Below, piece by piece: positions 8,088-16,116 of a stretch of DNA of 33,759 nt. The position numbers were made by a program, and so were the translations under genes. Under the pieces are notes generated by a model. It saw only the letters and a program-made list of their open reading frames with translations. It did no database searches and was not told the origin of the DNA. Every line of letters begins with the position of its first letter. Position 1 is the first letter of the stretch. This stretch comes from an uncultured Lachnospiraceae bacterium. Its GTDB lineage: Bacteria; Bacillota; Clostridia; Lachnospirales; Lachnospiraceae. The DNA is taken from contig CAMQTN010000030.1 of NCBI GenBank assembly GCA_947037115.1, positions 1-33,759 of the forward strand, given 5' to 3'.

Positions 8088-8855
8088 ATGAACGGAAACA
8101 GGAAACGGTTCAGAAATGCAGGGATCCTTTTGGCGGCGGTATGTGTTGTCATAGGAATTGCGGTTGTGAAACAGGATGGGAAGGAACCGCCGGAAGAGAT
8201 TTCAGTATCCGTTGCGGAGGAAAGGGAGCAGGCCGGAGAAGGGCGGGCGGTAGAGGATTCAACGGGGGATACGGTGACAGACGCACTGGATACAGAGTCT
8301 CCTGAATCGGAAAAGCAGTGCGGCGGTTACCGCTATAAGATACTGGCAGATGATACTGTGGAGGTTATTGCATATGAAGGCAGTGAAACTACGCTTTTTA
8401 TACCGGCCTATATGGAAGATAGAGCGGTAACAGTCATAGGGCCGGAGGCATTCAAGGGCAATAAAACAGCAGAGAGAATTTATCTGCCGCAGGGAGCGTT
8501 GAAGATCGGGGAGGAAGCGTTTGCAGGATGCAGTGCATTACGGGATATTTATATCACTGAAACGGTGGAGTCGATCGGGAAACGGGCCATGGCGGACTGC
8601 CCATTGATAGAAGAGATCGTATTTCCAGAAGCAGTAAGCAGGATAGAAGCCATGACATGTCAGGGAGATACGGGATTACAGCAGATCACGATACAGCCTG
8701 CGGTGTCTGAGATTGCGGATGATGCGTTTACAGGGTGTGACGCCCTGCGTCTGGTATATGGGGAGAGTGAATTTGCGCAGAGTTACGCGCAGGAAAATGA
8801 TTTTGTATATGTGGATATGGAGCGGATCAGGGAAGAGGGGAATCTGGTCTGGTAG
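8088..8855 (+). CDS. Secreted short BspA-like leucine-rich repeat protein
   Basis: A 255-residue protein with an N-terminal hydrophobic segment (about residues 10-24, AGILLAAVCVVIGIAVV), a low-complexity Glu/Gly/Thr linker to about residue 70, and four or five LRR_5 repeats (VTVIGPEAFKGN, KIGEEAFAGCSAL, SIGKRAMADC, EIADDAFTGCDAL). It starts 12 bases after the previous gene behind GGGAGGAA. It is a shorter relative of its left neighbour, with higher GC, and ends in the usual YAQENDFVYV capping segment. Probably membrane-anchored and facing outward; partner unknown. Confidence 0.82.
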   Translation: MNGNRKRFRNAGILLAAVCVVIGIAVVKQDGKEPPEEISVSVAEEREQAGEGRAVEDSTGDTVTDALDTESPESEKQCGGYRYKILADDTVEVIAYEGSETTLFIPAYMEDRAVTVIGPEAFKGNKTAERIYLPQGALKIGEEAFAGCSALRDIYITETVESIGKRAMADCPLIEEIVFPEAVSRIEAMTCQGDTGLQQITIQPAVSEIADDAFTGCDALRLVYGESEFAQSYAQENDFVYVDMERIREEGNLVW

Positions 8856-8890
8856 GATAGAATGCGAACTATATTTGTGGAGGAAGCAGG

Positions 8891-9409
8891 ATGGATGATG
8901 ATATGAAAGTGTGTATGACAGAGTGCTGTGACCAATTCTTGATTTTCCTGAAAGACTATATGGATGTGGTTGCGAAAGAGCAACAGGAGAGCAGGATAAA
9001 AACGTTACACTATCTTTCCGTTCAGCCATTGCGGGTGGGAATCCGTATGAATAAGCTGATGTTTCGTGTGCAGGTAATGGAGGATACGTTTTATCTTGGG
9101 AAACGAGACATAGCGGAATATTTTTATCCGGATGCATTTCAGAAAAAATACGATAATGACGTAGCACTGCTTTATCAGGAGACAAGAAAGAAAACGATTC
9201 GAATGCAACAGTACGAATGGAGTGAGGTGCGCAATCAATATGCAAAGCAATATATTACATGGTTATATTTGATGATTAGGAACAGTGTGTCTTCTATTGT
9301 GGCATGTTTGGAGAAAAGCGATGTGAAGATTTCAGAGGATTTTAAAATATTGTTTGGGGAATATATGGATCGGGCAGTGCTGTTATATCCGAGAGGAGAG
9401 CAGCTATGA
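8891..9409 (+). CDS. Hypothetical soluble protein, coupled to Imm11-like gene
   Basis: A 172-residue, mostly helical, cytoplasmic-looking protein without signal peptide. GAGGAAG precedes the ATG. I recognise no conserved family; it contains a basic central helix and several aromatic residues near YEWSEVRNQYAKQYITWLYL. The last codons overlap the next start (ATGA), implying stoichiometric production with the Imm11-like protein. Together the pair leads into the second VgrG gene, the position at which adaptor genes often lie in spike operons. Role unknown. Confidence 0.65.
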   Translation: MDDDMKVCMTECCDQFLIFLKDYMDVVAKEQQESRIKTLHYLSVQPLRVGIRMNKLMFRVQVMEDTFYLGKRDIAEYFYPDAFQKKYDNDVALLYQETRKKTIRMQQYEWSEVRNQYAKQYITWLYLMIRNSVSSIVACLEKSDVKISEDFKILFGEYMDRAVLLYPRGEQL

Positions 9410-9942
9410 AATATTATGAGATAACACAAGAAGAGGGAAATCGCATTCCCTACCACATTAACAGTAATCGAGGAGTAGATATTCGATGGTTAAATCCGGA
9501 TGATATCGGTAGAATAGGAAGAAAAAATATTGTGTCGATGGATTTGCCTGCGGATGTCTTTTTCCCGGACATGTTGTTTGAACCCTGCATTTTAGTGTCT
9601 CAAATATGTATGGAAACAATATTGATGTATCAAGGGGATGTAGTTTATAAGAGTTTCAAACTGTTGCATCATGATACGAGAAAACATGCCACATATTTTT
9701 GCCCATTGTTGGACGAGATGCCCTGTCTTTCGGAAAGGGCACAGCATAACAATGTTGGAAACCGCATTATTAAGCTGATCTTGGAGGCAGATAAGATTCA
9801 GGAAAAAGCAGTGTTCAGAGTTGCCGGATATCATGAACAATATATGATTGGCAGGGAGGATTTTGTAGAAAGTATATTGAGAAGAGGGGCGCGTGGTATT
9901 TGCTTTGAAGAGGTGGAGATAGATGGAAACCGGTGGTACTGA
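9406..9942 (+). CDS. Imm11 (DUF1629)-like protein
   Basis: A 178-residue soluble protein. The segment LPADVFFPDMLFEPCILVSQ, followed by a long helix, a YKSFKLLHH strand, an HATYFCPLLDEM segment and a closing GICFEEVEIDG strand, resembles Imm11/DUF1629 proteins. These are found in polymorphic toxin loci and are considered immunity proteins, although their mechanism is not settled. It is translationally coupled to the previous gene and lies 39 bases before VgrG 2. Because it has no export signal, it would protect against a cytoplasmic activity or act as an assembly factor, unlike the envelope-facing candidates elsewhere in the window. The family call rests on pattern only. Confidence 0.5.
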   Translation: MKYYEITQEEGNRIPYHINSNRGVDIRWLNPDDIGRIGRKNIVSMDLPADVFFPDMLFEPCILVSQICMETILMYQGDVVYKSFKLLHHDTRKHATYFCPLLDEMPCLSERAQHNNVGNRIIKLILEADKIQEKAVFRVAGYHEQYMIGREDFVESILRRGARGICFEEVEIDGNRWY

Positions 9943-9981
9943 GGGTATTGGAAACTATTAAGAAAAAAGGAGGAAGAAACG

Positions 9982-11373
9982 ATGAGAGATTATCAGATTA
10001 AAGTGGAACCGTTTGCCTATGTGGCTTTACAGGACATGGAGATCCATAAGGGCCTGAACTGCCATGCGGATGCGAAAATCACCATGCGGATCAGGGATGA
10101 TAAGAAGGAAGAGTATCTGGGCGTACTGTCTGCCGACACATGGATCAAAGTGACGGCACAGGGAGAGGCCGGGATGAATACTGATCTTTTCTGCGGCATT
10201 GTGACGGACTTTTCCATGGGGCAGGACGGTTATGAGACGATACTGCGTCTGGAGGCGAAGAGCGGCACCATCCTGATGGACGGGAAAGAGCATTTCCGGG
10301 TATTCCAGAACAAGGATTCGTCCTGCAGCCTGCTTTTTAACCGGATTACGGATTCTTATATGGGAGGGAAAGTTACTTTTACAGAGGGAGAAAACGACAG
10401 GACGGAAGGGGTGCTGGTGCAGTACCATGAGACGGACTGGACATTTTTTAAGCGTCTGTCCGGCCTGCACAACGGGTATCTGGTTCCCGACGCCTTTCAA
10501 AGGGGATGTGCCTATACGGTAGGACTGCCGGAGGGTATGGAGCAGAAGTGGGAGGCGCCGGATATTACCCTCACACTGGATGCCCATACATACCAGAAGA
10601 AGGCTGGAAACGGGGTGAAAGGATTACAGATGTCGGACATGCTGACGCTGACTGTGACAGACAGGGAAATTTACCGTCTGGGGGATTTCATGCGGTATGA
10701 GGGCGGGAAATATTTTATCTATGATATCACCACACGTTACATAGGCGCGGAGTGTATGCATGAATATAAGCTCAGAAGAAAAGAGGGCCTGCGTACACTG
10801 CCAACGGAGCATCAGGGGGTGGCGGGCTGTTCCTTTGAGGCAAAGGTGACGGGCGTGCAGAAGGATACGGTGCAGGTTGACATTGCAGGGGACGAGTGGC
10901 TGGCCTTTGACGGGAAGAAATGGTTTGCCTATGCCACGGTGTATTCCTCCCCGGACGGAACGGGGTGGTACAGTATGCCGGAGGTGGGGGACACGGTGCG
11001 GCTGTATGTGCCTGATGAGGAGAGCAGATGCCTTGTGGTGAGTTCCGTACATAAGGAGACGGACAGCGCGAGACAGAACCCGGATCATAAATCCTTTAAG
11101 ACAAAGTACGGGAAGGAAATCCTGTTTACGCCGGATTCGGTGCTGATTACGAACAACCGGGGAATGATGGTGGAGATGAACGACCAGGAAGGTATTACGA
11201 TGACCAGCGATAAGGATATCCTGATCCAGGCAGAGAATAACATGACCATAGCCAGCGGAGCCTCTTCCCTGCTGATTGCGGCGGAGGACATCGTGCAGGT
11301 GAAGCAGGGCGGGACAACCATGACCCTGAGTGAAGATATTTACTTTACAGGCGGGGAGTTTAGGATACAGTAA
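9982..11373 (+). CDS. VgrG-like contractile injection system spike protein (module 2)
   Basis: A 463-residue spike protein, related to but clearly diverged from the first. AGGAGG lies just upstream of the ATG. The gp27-like half carries VQYHETDWTFFKRLSG from residue 146, the counterpart of the module 1 signature. An OB-fold follows from about residue 283, with MPEVGDTVRLYVP at 332-344. The protein ends in clear beta-helix repeats: ITMTSDKDILIQAENNMTIA, SSLLIAAEDIVQVKQGGTTM, then FRIQ. It lacks the extra tail of module 1 and so has the usual spike length. The gene is markedly GC-richer than most of its surroundings, as is the core of the first spike. A toxin-antitoxin remnant separates it from its PAAR-like effector. 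Confidence 0.87.
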   Translation: MRDYQIKVEPFAYVALQDMEIHKGLNCHADAKITMRIRDDKKEEYLGVLSADTWIKVTAQGEAGMNTDLFCGIVTDFSMGQDGYETILRLEAKSGTILMDGKEHFRVFQNKDSSCSLLFNRITDSYMGGKVTFTEGENDRTEGVLVQYHETDWTFFKRLSGLHNGYLVPDAFQRGCAYTVGLPEGMEQKWEAPDITLTLDAHTYQKKAGNGVKGLQMSDMLTLTVTDREIYRLGDFMRYEGGKYFIYDITTRYIGAECMHEYKLRRKEGLRTLPTEHQGVAGCSFEAKVTGVQKDTVQVDIAGDEWLAFDGKKWFAYATVYSSPDGTGWYSMPEVGDTVRLYVPDEESRCLVVSSVHKETDSARQNPDHKSFKTKYGKEILFTPDSVLITNNRGMMVEMNDQEGITMTSDKDILIQAENNMTIASGASSLLIAAEDIVQVKQGGTTMTLSEDIYFTGGEFRIQ

Positions 11374-11395
11374 GATTTAGGGTATTAGAATTGCT

Positions 11396-11506
11396 TTAGT
11401 ATGTCGTGATGTCCGACTTGTTCTTAAGCTGTTTTTTCTCATGATTCGTTAATTCTTTAAAATGTTTTTGAAAACGAGCGGTAAAGGTGAATGTATAAGC
11501 CATCAT
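11396..11506 (-). pseudogene. Truncated RelE/ParE-like toxin
   Basis: Immediately behind the AbrB-like gene, overlapping its stop by ATGA, is a 36-codon frame beginning MMAYTFTFTARFQKHFKELT and continuing NHEKKQLKNK before a stop. This matches the N-terminal strand and helix pair of RelE/ParE-superfamily mRNA interferases, which are normally about 85-100 residues. The catalytic C-terminal strands are absent, so it is a dead toxin. The break falls about 20 bases beyond the end of the convergent VgrG gene, suggesting that the deletion or recombination which joined the two removed the rest of the toxin. Confidence 0.6.
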
Positions 11507-11763
11507 TCTGCCTCCAGTTTGTCAAACAGAGCCTCCACATTGTCAAAAACGGGCTGCTCTCCGGAAGCAAGTTTAGATTTGACGTCTCCGATTTCTTTTC
11601 GCAATTCATTCAGGTAGTTTTTAGGATAGACGGCTACCGGCATGATACAGATAGAACCGTCTTTCTCAAAAATATCCAGTTTGTCACCTTCTGACAGACC
11701 GAGTTTAACAATAATTTCTTTTGGGATTGTGATTTGAGATTTTTGGCGTAATTCAGCGATCAT
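11503..11763 (-). CDS. AbrB/MazE/SpoVT-type antitoxin
   Basis: An 86-residue protein whose N-terminal half (ELRQKSQITIPKEIIVKLGL, then SEGDKLDIFEKDGSICIMPV) is the swapped-hairpin DNA-binding domain of AbrB/MazE/SpoVT regulators. The C-terminal half is an acidic helix of the type that wraps a partner toxin. AAGGAGA lies 8 bases before the ATG. It runs against the surrounding plus-strand genes and is followed by a truncated toxin, so it is an antitoxin left without a functional partner in this locus. It probably represses its own promoter. Confidence 0.87.
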   Translation of the reverse strand: MIAELRQKSQITIPKEIIVKLGLSEGDKLDIFEKDGSICIMPVAVYPKNYLNELRKEIGDVKSKLASGEQPVFDNVEALFDKLEAE

Positions 11764-11841
11764 AATATTATCTCCTTTATTTTAAATAAAAGTTAGAATT
11801 TCTTATTATCTTACTTATAGTATATCTGTATAACGAAAATT
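11764..11841 (-). promoter_or_regulatory. Upstream region of the AbrB-like gene with inverted repeat
   Basis: The AT-rich gap holds the AAGGAGA site for the antitoxin and an inverted repeat TTATA-N9-TATAA at 11815-11833, a plausible operator for autoregulation. No convincing promoter or ribosome binding site faces the plus-strand PAAR-like gene that begins at its right edge, so that gene has probably lost its own leader to this insertion. Confidence 0.35.
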
Positions 11842-12414
11842 ATGCAAGATGTTAAAAATAGTGGTTTGGGAAGTAAAGAGCATATGGACTTTGCCGAGGA
11901 GATAGAGGGAAAAGAGGTTACGGACGAAGAGGCGGAACGTATTATCTGTGCCGAATTCGAGGGTGAAGATGTGGATGAGTATCTGGTGGATGGCGCAGTT
12001 TTGTCCTGTACCAGCGCGGTGTGGGATGATTTTCCTTTATCCGTTGGAGAGAAGGTGCATATAGAGGGAGCGGAAAAAAAGACAAAAGATGACAAACCGA
12101 CTGGAATCTTAAGAGTGTGGGAAAATCCGATGTATACAAACGGTCTTCATCATGCGAATGTGACTGATACGAAACAGGGATTAAATATTCTGCCTTTTTC
12201 ATGTAACTGTATGGAGCCTGCCACAACAGAGCAGGAACAGAAGATCATTGAATATATGGATAAATGTAAAAAAGCGGAGTATGCCAGTATCTCATGGTTC
12301 TGGAGGAAGAGTGGGAAGTTTAGGAATTGGAGGGTTGAAAAACGGGAGGAAGCAGGGGATTACCATGACTTCGGTTCTCTTCTGCAAGCATGGCGGGTTT
12401 ATTTATCCGGTTGA
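11842..12414 (+). pseudogene. PAAR-like (DUF4280) tip, severed from its effector domain
   Basis: The first 120-140 codons match the start of the module 1 effector: a Glu-rich leader, YLVDGAVLSC (residues 47-56) and LNILPFSCNC, both DUF4280 hallmarks. After about residue 140 the frame stops resembling it. Hand translation shows QYLMVLEEEWE, the counterpart of KYLVSIMDEWE in module 1, in the third plus-strand frame near 12290-12320. The MTSVLFC motif then appears in the second frame at 12365. Two one-base changes therefore separate the tip from the hydrolase. There is no good ribosome binding site, and the leader is about 9 residues shorter than in module 1, next to the toxin-antitoxin insertion. 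Either a decayed gene or two sequencing errors. Confidence 0.65.
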
Positions 12415-13144
12415 CAGCGGGCAGACAGATGAGTCTGCTAACTTCCAATTTACATTGGAGCAATTAAAAGGATGTGGTTGGGAATCCGCAACGGAAGAAG
12501 ACCTTAAAATTTTGAATGATTTAATGCTGAAATATGGGATCATTTCAAGGGATAGCGCTTATATGATGCTTGCCACTATGCTAGCCGAGAGTGGATGTAC
12601 TGACAAGGTAGAAGGAGGAGAAGCGTTGTTAGCCAAGATGAAGGAGATGGGTGAAGATAAGGCATGGGAGGTATACAGGGTCAATGTTAGTGGAAATGGG
12701 AATGTTATAGGTCAATATAATTGGTGGGAGCGGGGCGCAGGCTATATGCAGATAACAGGTGAAGATTTACAGGAACAATTTTTAAAGTATATAGATGATC
12801 CATTTGACGGAAAAGATACGGCGACATATATAGGAAATAATTATCCGATAGAATCAGCAGTATGGTATTGGACAGAGGTGAATATGACAAGTGAAGGTAA
12901 TTTGAATGCTTATGTGGAGAGATATGAAGCATCAGAGGAGATATTTCTCATTGCACAATATTTTGTTAATGGATACCCAACGGGACATGACGCTACTTTG
13001 GGTAAGATTAGAGATGGAGAAGCTTATACTATTAACGAGGGTAAATTATACTCAAATGGAGATCATTTTTCTGCTCCAAATAGTTGGGGAGAAAGATATC
13101 CCAGATGGCAACGCGTAGAGGAGTATATGAATAATGAAGAATAA
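12365..13144 (+). CDS. GH19-like peptidoglycan hydrolase domain (effector part of module 2)
   Basis: A 259-residue frame that opens with MTSVLFCKHGGFIYPVDSGQ, the same linker motif as residues 200-219 of the module 1 effector, followed by a GH19 chitinase/lysozyme-like domain. Visible elements are MLATMLAESG (candidate catalytic Glu75), a W-W-E122-RGAGYMQITG segment typical of the family, YPIESAVWYW, and an FVNGYPTG loop like the conserved NGG region. Family members cut the glycan backbone of peptidoglycan or chitin. AGGGG lies 6 bases before the ATG, so it might be translated alone, but without its PAAR-like tip it would have no evident route onto the spike. It overlaps the next gene by 11 bases. 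Confidence 0.75.
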   Translation: MTSVLFCKHGGFIYPVDSGQTDESANFQFTLEQLKGCGWESATEEDLKILNDLMLKYGIISRDSAYMMLATMLAESGCTDKVEGGEALLAKMKEMGEDKAWEVYRVNVSGNGNVIGQYNWWERGAGYMQITGEDLQEQFLKYIDDPFDGKDTATYIGNNYPIESAVWYWTEVNMTSEGNLNAYVERYEASEEIFLIAQYFVNGYPTGHDATLGKIRDGEAYTINEGKLYSNGDHFSAPNSWGERYPRWQRVEEYMNNEE

Positions 13145-14402
13145 AATATGTAATATACTCATGATTGTCATGATGCTGCTTGCTGTTTTAGAAGTAGGTA
13201 AGAGACAGCAGAGTATATCGTATTCGGTAGAATCGGCAAATGACGCAGAGAATATGGAGGAGACAGAACCGCAGGTTATAGAAGAAACCGGAGTAGAGGA
13301 AAAGCTGTCCTATTATGTCACATGCAGATGGGTTGATTGCGCCCCGGAGCAGATTCCACCGATTGAGGAGAGAGTAGGTGGAAAGTATAACTATGTTACT
13401 CCTCTTGTGCAGTTGGAGATACCATCAGATAAGGTACGAGAAAAACTGCTTAATCAAATGCTAATTGAAGAAGGGCAAAAAAGACTGCCGGGCGGAACCA
13501 GAGAGCAGTGGTTTGAAAATGTGATGATACATATTGATTACCGTTCTGATAGATATTTATGTTGGCGATATATTCCAATGCCATCATTACCGGGAGACTG
13601 TGAGCGGGAGGATTTGTATTTTACATTAGACCTAAAAGAAAGAACATTGGTGGATCATCCGAAAAGAGGTCAATATTGGACTTATTGGGATGGGGAGGGA
13701 GAACTTTACAATATAATGAAGGACAGTTGGGAGAAAACCGTGGAAGAGCAGGATATGGCTCAGAGCGAGAAGGGATATACACTGCATGAAATTCAGGCTG
13801 AATGCGATGGGACAGTCTTTCCTGCGGTGGAAGTGGCAGGATTGGCGGATAAAGTAATTGAAAAGAGGATTAATGAACATTTGCAGGAGGGATTAAAAGC
13901 ATGTATTGAAAATGAGGGGTGGAACGGTGATATAGACGGAAGGCAGGAATTATTCGACAGGACAAAGATATACATCTCGTATAAATCCGATAGATGGTTA
14001 TCGGTGGTATATTCCATTCAAATGGCCGAGCAATGGAGTGGGGAAGAAGATGAGATATGTGATTTGCCGATAGTGGTAGATATAAAGACGGGAGAACGGG
14101 TTATGTTAGATGATTTAATGGATGCGGAAGGGCTAATAAACCGCATGTCAATAAACAAAAGTTGGCGGGTGGATTCAGAGCACATAGGTGAGCTTAATGG
14201 ATTGGTAAGGACAGAAAAAGAAAATCTACAGGATATGGCTGATAAAGGCAGGGCAGCAATGGAGTCTTACCACAGTGAATGGCGTGCTTTTTATTTATAT
14301 AGAGGCGGATTGGTTATATTAATGGAGCTGTCTTCTTATGATTATGAGGTGCCGCTGCCTGAGATACATGAGTATTTGAAAGTAGACCCGTGGTATGACT
14401 AA
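13134..14402 (+). CDS. Secreted protein with two DUF4163/DUF3298-like halves, candidate immunity protein
   Basis: A 422-residue protein with an N-terminal membrane segment (about residues 5-20) and two similar halves. Each half has a helix preceding an I-x-I-x-Y-x-SDR strand (IHIDYRSDRYLCWRY; IYISYKSDRWLSVVYS) and then a strand like VVDIKTGERVMLDDL. It closes with FYLYRGGLVILMELSSYDYE, as in DUF3298. DUF3298 proteins include RsiV, whose extracytoplasmic domain binds lysozyme. Placed directly behind a muramidase-type effector, with overlapping reading frames and GAGGAG for its own start, this protein is a good candidate for an envelope-side inhibitor of that enzyme. That role is inference; the domain call is by pattern. 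Confidence 0.7.
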   Translation: MKNKICNILMIVMMLLAVLEVGKRQQSISYSVESANDAENMEETEPQVIEETGVEEKLSYYVTCRWVDCAPEQIPPIEERVGGKYNYVTPLVQLEIPSDKVREKLLNQMLIEEGQKRLPGGTREQWFENVMIHIDYRSDRYLCWRYIPMPSLPGDCEREDLYFTLDLKERTLVDHPKRGQYWTYWDGEGELYNIMKDSWEKTVEEQDMAQSEKGYTLHEIQAECDGTVFPAVEVAGLADKVIEKRINEHLQEGLKACIENEGWNGDIDGRQELFDRTKIYISYKSDRWLSVVYSIQMAEQWSGEEDEICDLPIVVDIKTGERVMLDDLMDAEGLINRMSINKSWRVDSEHIGELNGLVRTEKENLQDMADKGRAAMESYHSEWRAFYLYRGGLVILMELSSYDYEVPLPEIHEYLKVDPWYD

Positions 14403-14533
14403 CGGGAACTATATGGAACTGGTAGAGAAGCAGAATTGGCATAAATAAAAGAGGAGGCCGAATTATTTATGTCAGAGTGATGTGGGTTTATGAAGGGTTT
14501 AACTGATTTCCTATAGAAAGAAGGCTCGATTAA

Positions 14534-15811
14534 ATGCAAAAAAGGATTGTTGCAATAGTTTTTGTCGTACTGATAACGTTCTTCTTTTATCATTTTGCAG
14601 AGACTGTGGAAAAAAAGAGTGACATAATGCAAATGATATCTGATGTGGATGGAACGGTACAGATACCCGAAATGATGGACGATTTACATACAGATGAAGT
14701 CATAGTGACATTTACAGGACAAGAAGAGTTAGACATGATCGAAGAAAGCGAGAAGCAAGGATATTATCGTGAGGCTGTAGAAAATGCACAGCTAGATTGG
14801 GAGTGGATGATTGCCCCCGGTGAATATGAGGATTTTGTATTCCTAGGCGGAAACTGTATAGCGGTTAGGAAAGAAAATGGAAAGTACAGTGTTCTTGATG
14901 AGAATCATCATTTTGTCTTTTTAGAGGAGTATGATTTGATTTCACCCTACAGCGAAAACATGGCGCTAGTTCGTAATAATGGGACATATTTCTATATTGA
15001 CAAAACGGGGAGAAAAGTGATAGAGGGCTTTTTTCAGGATGCGAAGAGTTTTCAAGAAAAAAAAGCGGCGGTACAAATAGAGGGAAGTTGGGGATTTATT
15101 AATTCAAATGGCAAAGTGGTTATAGAGTGCCTGTATGATCAGGTCAATTCTTTTCAGGAAGGATATGCGGCTGTAAAAAAAGAGGACGGATGGGGATTTG
15201 TTGACGGTGACGGAAAGATGACTGTTCCATGTCAGTTTGACGAGGTGAAGGATTACAGCGAAGAATTGGCGGCTGTACAAAAAGATGGAAAATGGGGATA
15301 TATTGATAAAACAGGTCAGTTAGTCATTGGATTGCAGTATGATGATGTAGGCAGTTTCAGCGAAGGAAAAGCGGCTGTGAAGCAGGAGGGTTATACAGAG
15401 AATGGACTAGATGCATGGGCGTATATTAATTCGGAAAATGAGGTAGTGTTAGGTTATTATATAGATTGGCAAATTCCAGCATTTAGTATGTATGCCAGTG
15501 AGTTTCATGACGGACTTGCTTACATCGTTGATGAGGTGCCTACTATAATCAATGAGAAAGGGGAGAAGGTATTCGATTCGCCATTTTTTATAACCGGATA
15601 TGCCGATTCCAAATATAAAGCCATTCCAGGTTATCTTTTTAAGGAGGATCTCATGAAGGAGAGAAAGTATGGACTTGTGGATGTGGATGGGAAGTGTTTA
15701 TTGGCTCCTATATTTTATGACGTTCACGGGCCATATGAAGATTATGTTAGAGTAGAAATAATAGTTGGTGAAGAACTATGTGAGGGTGTGATACGGTTAA
15801 AAAATAAATAG
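14534..15811 (+). CDS. Secreted WG-repeat protein
   Basis: A 425-residue protein with an N-terminal membrane segment (about residues 5-20) and a run of WG (KWG) repeats from about residue 115: SWGFINSNGKVVIECLYDQV, DGWGFVDGDGKMTVPCQFDE and KWGYIDKTGQLVIGLQYDDV are plain copies, with weaker ones on each side. WG repeats form beta-structured binding surfaces and are frequent in secreted and polymorphic-toxin-associated proteins. It is anchored with its bulk outside. The 131-base gap before it contains only very short frames. Function unknown; it may be another accessory protein of the effector island. Confidence 0.85.
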   Translation: MQKRIVAIVFVVLITFFFYHFAETVEKKSDIMQMISDVDGTVQIPEMMDDLHTDEVIVTFTGQEELDMIEESEKQGYYREAVENAQLDWEWMIAPGEYEDFVFLGGNCIAVRKENGKYSVLDENHHFVFLEEYDLISPYSENMALVRNNGTYFYIDKTGRKVIEGFFQDAKSFQEKKAAVQIEGSWGFINSNGKVVIECLYDQVNSFQEGYAAVKKEDGWGFVDGDGKMTVPCQFDEVKDYSEELAAVQKDGKWGYIDKTGQLVIGLQYDDVGSFSEGKAAVKQEGYTENGLDAWAYINSENEVVLGYYIDWQIPAFSMYASEFHDGLAYIVDEVPTIINEKGEKVFDSPFFITGYADSKYKAIPGYLFKEDLMKERKYGLVDVDGKCLLAPIFYDVHGPYEDYVRVEIIVGEELCEGVIRLKNK

Positions 15812-16116
15812 ACACTGAGCAATGTGAAAAAATAGAAGAGAACCAGATAGATGGGGTATATAAGTAGTGTGGAAGCTTGAGGGGATCTATGTACGGAGGC
15901 GGTGTCTGACTTTTTTTGACATGAATGTTGAAGAGTTTGAAAAATGGTATGATAAGAATGCCTATATGAAAGACTAACTATTAAAAGTCAAGACATAAAA
16001 TGAAATTTTTTGAATGAATTGCCAGAAGGCATTTCAGATATAGCTGTACCTTGAAAACAGCATGACAAACAGAGTGTCATTACAGGCACTCTAAAAGGAG
16101 ATATTTACAGAGAGGA
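15812..16116 (+). other. Intergenic stretch with a coding remnant
   Basis: No complete gene is present. An open stretch at 15864-15977 translates to a credible C-terminal tail (VWKLEGIYVRR, then FFDMNVEEFEKWYDKNAYMK and a stop), which looks like the end of a lost secreted protein. A hairpin (AGAGTG...CACTCT, 16071-16092) lies just past the transposase stop but is not followed by a T run on either strand. The IS110 element's right end should lie in about 16000-16116; I could not place it. Confidence 0.45.

Noticed and set aside
10027..10587. 186-residue open frame on the minus strand
   Set aside because: Shadow of the second VgrG gene; no family features and no context.
16071..16092. Hairpin after the IS110 transposase as a terminator
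   Set aside because: A 6-bp stem with a 10-base loop and no T run after it; too weak.
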